Shown here piece by piece: positions 6,038-7,641 of a stretch of DNA of 7,641 bases (position 1 is its first letter; each line of letters opens with the position of its first letter). Where the stretch lies: the NCBI GenBank assembly GCA_012728025.1, contig JAAYFX010000190.1, positions 1-7,641 of the forward strand, in the 5' to 3' direction. Origin of the DNA: Clostridiales bacterium (GTDB lineage: Bacteria > Bacillota > Clostridia > Oscillospirales > Oscillospiraceae). The notes beneath the pieces were generated by a model. It was not told where the DNA came from, ran no database searches, and was given only the letters and a program-made list of their open reading frames with translations. Position numbers and translations under genes: made by a program.

Positions 6038-6910
6038 TTACCTCCCATTGCCCTTTCCCAGATACAGCGCCAAATACAAGCAGTTTTTTATTTCATAAGT
6101 CTCCAGCAGTCTATGGGCTATTTTCACAGATGCCCCGCTGGAAAGGGACATTACAAGCCCTTTGCCCTCTTCATTTTCCTGCTCAAGATAATCTATAATT
6201 TGCTCTTTGAGCGCACTCAACATATCAGCCATGGCGTTGGGAGCATCTTTTCCCACATACATAAAGGCAAGCTCACACCCCTCCCTCACCCGTTTTATAA
6301 AGCAGGCAGCTTGAGGTCTTTTGTCCTTTACATGGCAAAGGCACATTTCGTCAACATAACTTTGGCGGTCATATTCCATGTCCTCTCCTATGTAAAAGCC
6401 CTGACTGCTCATAGACCTTATAAAGTCTGACCTTATTGATTTTGGAAGGTCAAAAAAACACTCCAGAGGGTATTGCCCTGTGGGGTTTGGAATTTTTGCA
6501 TTTTTTATATCCTCAGGCAGAAGAAAAATCTCATAGCCCTTCCTGCTTATTACTGAAAAATCCGGCAATGAGGCAAAAAAAAGATTTGGCATATCTCTGG
6601 CGGATTTTGCCCCGAAGCTGCATGATAAAAGACTGCCCTGCCTATGGCAAAAGGAGCAAATTGCCTCCATAAGACAGCGGCCAATCCCAAGCCTTCTGTA
6701 TTCCGGAGCAACAAGTATGGTTTTTAAGACAACAGTGCCTTCCCTTTCCTCGAAAATAGCAACCCCGCAGGCACGGCTTCCAAAAGAAGCTCCCAAGCCA
6801 AAGTGCAACTTATCCGAAAGCCCTTTTATCTCTCCTTGCGTAAGCAGATAGGCATAGTTTTTAATTGTGGCTTCCCCCAGAGTCTCAAGTTTTATTTCCT
6901 GCTTTTTCAT
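6038..6910 (-). CDS. GNAT-family N-acetyltransferase, probably two-fold with a degenerate second half
   Basis: A 290-residue cytoplasmic protein. Residues 49-85 contain GNAT motif A: the strand VVLKTILVAPEY, then RRLGIG (72-77, the R-x-x-G-x-G type pyrophosphate loop that binds acetyl-CoA), then an alpha-helix. The fold therefore predicts acyl transfer from acetyl-CoA, on an unknown substrate. A single GNAT domain is about 150 residues, so about 140 remain. The second half (around 197-290) again shows a sheet strand (ELAFMYV), then a helix and a further strand (KGLVMSLSS), but without R-x-x-G-x-G. It resembles a second GNAT fold that has lost acetyl-CoA binding, as in known two-GNAT proteins (inference). 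The start is supported by GGAGG eight bases upstream (6919-6923). The gene is the second of three in the operon, and its 3' end supplies the ribosome binding site of the large kinase-like gene. Alternative: one GNAT domain plus an unrelated C-terminal domain. Confidence 0.88.
   Translation of the reverse strand: MKKQEIKLETLGEATIKNYAYLLTQGEIKGLSDKLHFGLGASFGSRACGVAIFEEREGTVVLKTILVAPEYRRLGIGRCLMEAICSFCHRQGSLLSCSFGAKSARDMPNLFFASLPDFSVISRKGYEIFLLPEDIKNAKIPNPTGQYPLECFFDLPKSIRSDFIRSMSSQGFYIGEDMEYDRQSYVDEMCLCHVKDKRPQAACFIKRVREGCELAFMYVGKDAPNAMADMLSALKEQIIDYLEQENEEGKGLVMSLSSGASVKIAHRLLETYEIKNCLYLALYLGKGNGR
6041..6046 (-). promoter_or_regulatory. Ribosome binding site that decides the start of the large gene
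   Basis: GGGAGG is placed seven bases before the ATG at 6031-6033. It is formed by the last two sense codons (GGG AGG) of the GNAT gene, whose TAA follows at once. Ribosomes ending there are well placed to restart, so the two genes are probably translationally coupled. The alternative ATG at 6046-6048 overlaps this element and has only a purine stretch too close upstream. Confidence 0.8.
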
Positions 6911-6957
6911 AAGCTGAACCTCCGAAGCCTCTTAAAAATATGCTTTCAATCCATTCT

Positions 6958-6991
6958 CTTTAAAGTTTTCCACATCTTGAAAACCTTAAAG
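6958..6991 (-). promoter_or_regulatory. Intercistronic mRNA hairpin between the YbjN-like and GNAT genes
   Basis: In the 92-nt gap between the two genes, the - strand transcript can fold CTTTAAGGTTTTC (6979-6991) with GAAAACTTTAAAG (6958-6970) around an 8-nt loop. This gives 13 pairs including one G-U wobble. No T-run follows on either strand, so it is not a simple intrinsic terminator. A processing, stability or attenuation element that uncouples expression of the first gene from the next two is the natural reading (inference). It ends about 35 nt before the GNAT ribosome binding site and does not occlude it. Confidence 0.6.
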
Positions 6992-7002
6992 AAAGCGGGT
7001 AT

Positions 7003-7500
7003 TTATATCTTTTCACTGCCTTGTTTTTCAGAGAGCTTTTCCTCCGCCTCAAGGATAAGACGGGCCGCCGTTGACATTGCCCCGTCTATAAGGCTTAAAA
7101 GTCCGTCACCATAGTGGTCTATCACCGCAAGAGGAATTATATAGCTATCTGCTATCATTTTTTCACTGGGTAGCTGCTCGGAACAATCTGTGAAAGTTCT
7201 GTAATGTATGCTCCCATCATCATAGTTCATTTCAAAGCAACCACGGGCAAGTCCGTAGTTTGCTCTGTGGAGATATTCACCCACAGCAATTCGGCATTGG
7301 ACTCCTGCCTCAGGCCCTATCCCCGCATAGCTTACGAAGCTGTCATTCTGCACCTGTGTTACTATAAGAACTGTTTTAAGGCGGCACGAAAGCTCTGCCT
7401 CCACAGAGAAGTTGCCATGGATTGCATCAAACTCATAGGTCCAGTCCTGTTTTTTAAGATAAGCTTCTATTCTCTCTGCAATCTTTTCAGAATATTCCAT
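7003..7500 (-). CDS. YbjN-domain protein (type III secretion chaperone-like fold)
   Basis: A 165-residue soluble protein. N-terminal helix 3-17, then KQDWTYEFDAIHGNFSVEAEL and a run of strands (RLKTVLIVTQVQ, DSFVSYAGIG). Next comes the stretch VGEYLHRANYGLARGCFEMNYDDGSIHYRT (73-102, quoted only in part as the key RANYGL and GCFEMNYDDG). This last part is the typical YbjN pattern: helix ending in R-x-N, a small-residue turn, and two strands around an acidic turn. C-terminal helices fill 113-158. YbjN proteins share the alpha/beta fold of class I type III secretion chaperones, and their biochemical role is not settled. The start at ATG 7500 is preferred, with AAGGG eight bases upstream; an in-frame GTG three codons earlier overlaps that element. 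It is the first gene of the operon, about 30 nt from the predicted transcription start. A chaperone or adaptor for a downstream product is conceivable but unproven. Confidence 0.87.
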   Translation of the reverse strand: MEYSEKIAERIEAYLKKQDWTYEFDAIHGNFSVEAELSCRLKTVLIVTQVQNDSFVSYAGIGPEAGVQCRIAVGEYLHRANYGLARGCFEMNYDDGSIHYRTFTDCSEQLPSEKMIADSYIIPLAVIDHYGDGLLSLIDGAMSTAARLILEAEEKLSEKQGSEKI

Positions 7501-7536
7501 AATAAACACCCTTTTCCCAATAGTTTGGTTTAAAAA

Positions 7537-7565
7537 ATTATATCTTCCTTTAAAATTCTAGTCAA
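7537..7565 (-). promoter_or_regulatory. Sigma-A promoter of the three-gene operon
   Basis: On the - strand TTGACT (7560-7565) and TATAAT (7537-7542) are separated by exactly 17 nt: five of six and six of six matches to consensus. Transcription should start near 7530, giving a leader of about 30 nt before the ATG at 7500. The leader is too short for a riboswitch. I see no clear operator overlapping it. Confidence 0.9.
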
Positions 7566-7641
7566 CCGCTCCAAGGGACGAAATCCATGTTTTAATGTGA
7601 TTTTAGTAAATCTTTAAAAAAGTAAAATGGCGGGGCTTTAA
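7566..7641. other. AT-rich upstream end of window, no gene assigned
   Basis: No open frame or clear regulatory site is visible. Read on the - strand, AAAGCCCCGCC followed by ATTTTACTTTTTT looks like the second arm and T-tract of an intrinsic terminator. The first arm would lie beyond the window edge. That would fit the end of an upstream gene, but cannot be confirmed here. Confidence 0.3.

Noticed and set aside
6020..6430. Open frame on the + strand opposite the GNAT gene
   Set aside because: The GNAT frame has a ribosome site and the RRLGIG motif; the opposite frame has no recognisable content.
7507..7509. In-frame GTG as start of the YbjN-like gene
   Set aside because: It overlaps the purine-rich ribosome site that serves the ATG at 7500, and YbjN-type similarity does not need the three extra residues.

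Overview
The window looks like chromosomal DNA from an anaerobic low-to-moderate-GC Firmicute of the class Clostridia. This is inferred from the clostridial-type AsnRS and formate--tetrahydrofolate ligase, strong GGAGG-type ribosome binding sites, frequent ATA codons, and a consensus sigma-A promoter. There are no rRNA, tRNA, CRISPR or insertion-sequence signals. Five complete protein genes, one gene cut by the window edge, and several well-formed transcription signals account for nearly all of the sequence.

Left part (1-1747): the 3' half of asnS (asparaginyl-tRNA synthetase, +) ends at a strong intrinsic terminator (773-819). A convergent gene (818-1501, -) encodes an unrecognised single-pass membrane protein with a Pro/Ser-rich stalk and a beta-rich outer domain. 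Between it and the next gene is a 246-nt AT-rich divergent promoter region.

Middle (1748-3421): fhs, a full-length formate--tetrahydrofolate ligase of one-carbon metabolism, sits alone on the + strand.

Right part (3418-7565): a three-gene operon on the - strand runs from an almost perfect sigma-A promoter (TTGACT-17-TATAAT, 7537-7565). Its genes are a YbjN-like protein (7003-7500), a GNAT-type acetyltransferase with a second, motif-less half (6038-6910), and a large 871-residue protein (3418-6033). The large protein carries two tandem copies of a domain that I read as distantly lipid-kinase/actin-fragmin-kinase-like. Copy 2 keeps a complete set of kinase-like residues. Copy 1 has lost the Gly-rich/Lys segment and has Thr and Ala at the positions of the catalytic-loop Asp and Asn, so it looks like a pseudokinase fused to an active partner. 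The second and third genes are tightly coupled: the Shine-Dalgarno of the large gene lies in the last codons of the GNAT gene. The first and second are separated by 92 nt that contain a long perfect-but-one-wobble hairpin.

The operon and fhs converge with their stop codons overlapping by 4 bp. The best fhs terminator hairpin therefore lies inside the 3' coding end of the large gene. The most interesting content is this YbjN / GNAT / tandem kinase-like operon, whose biological role I cannot name.
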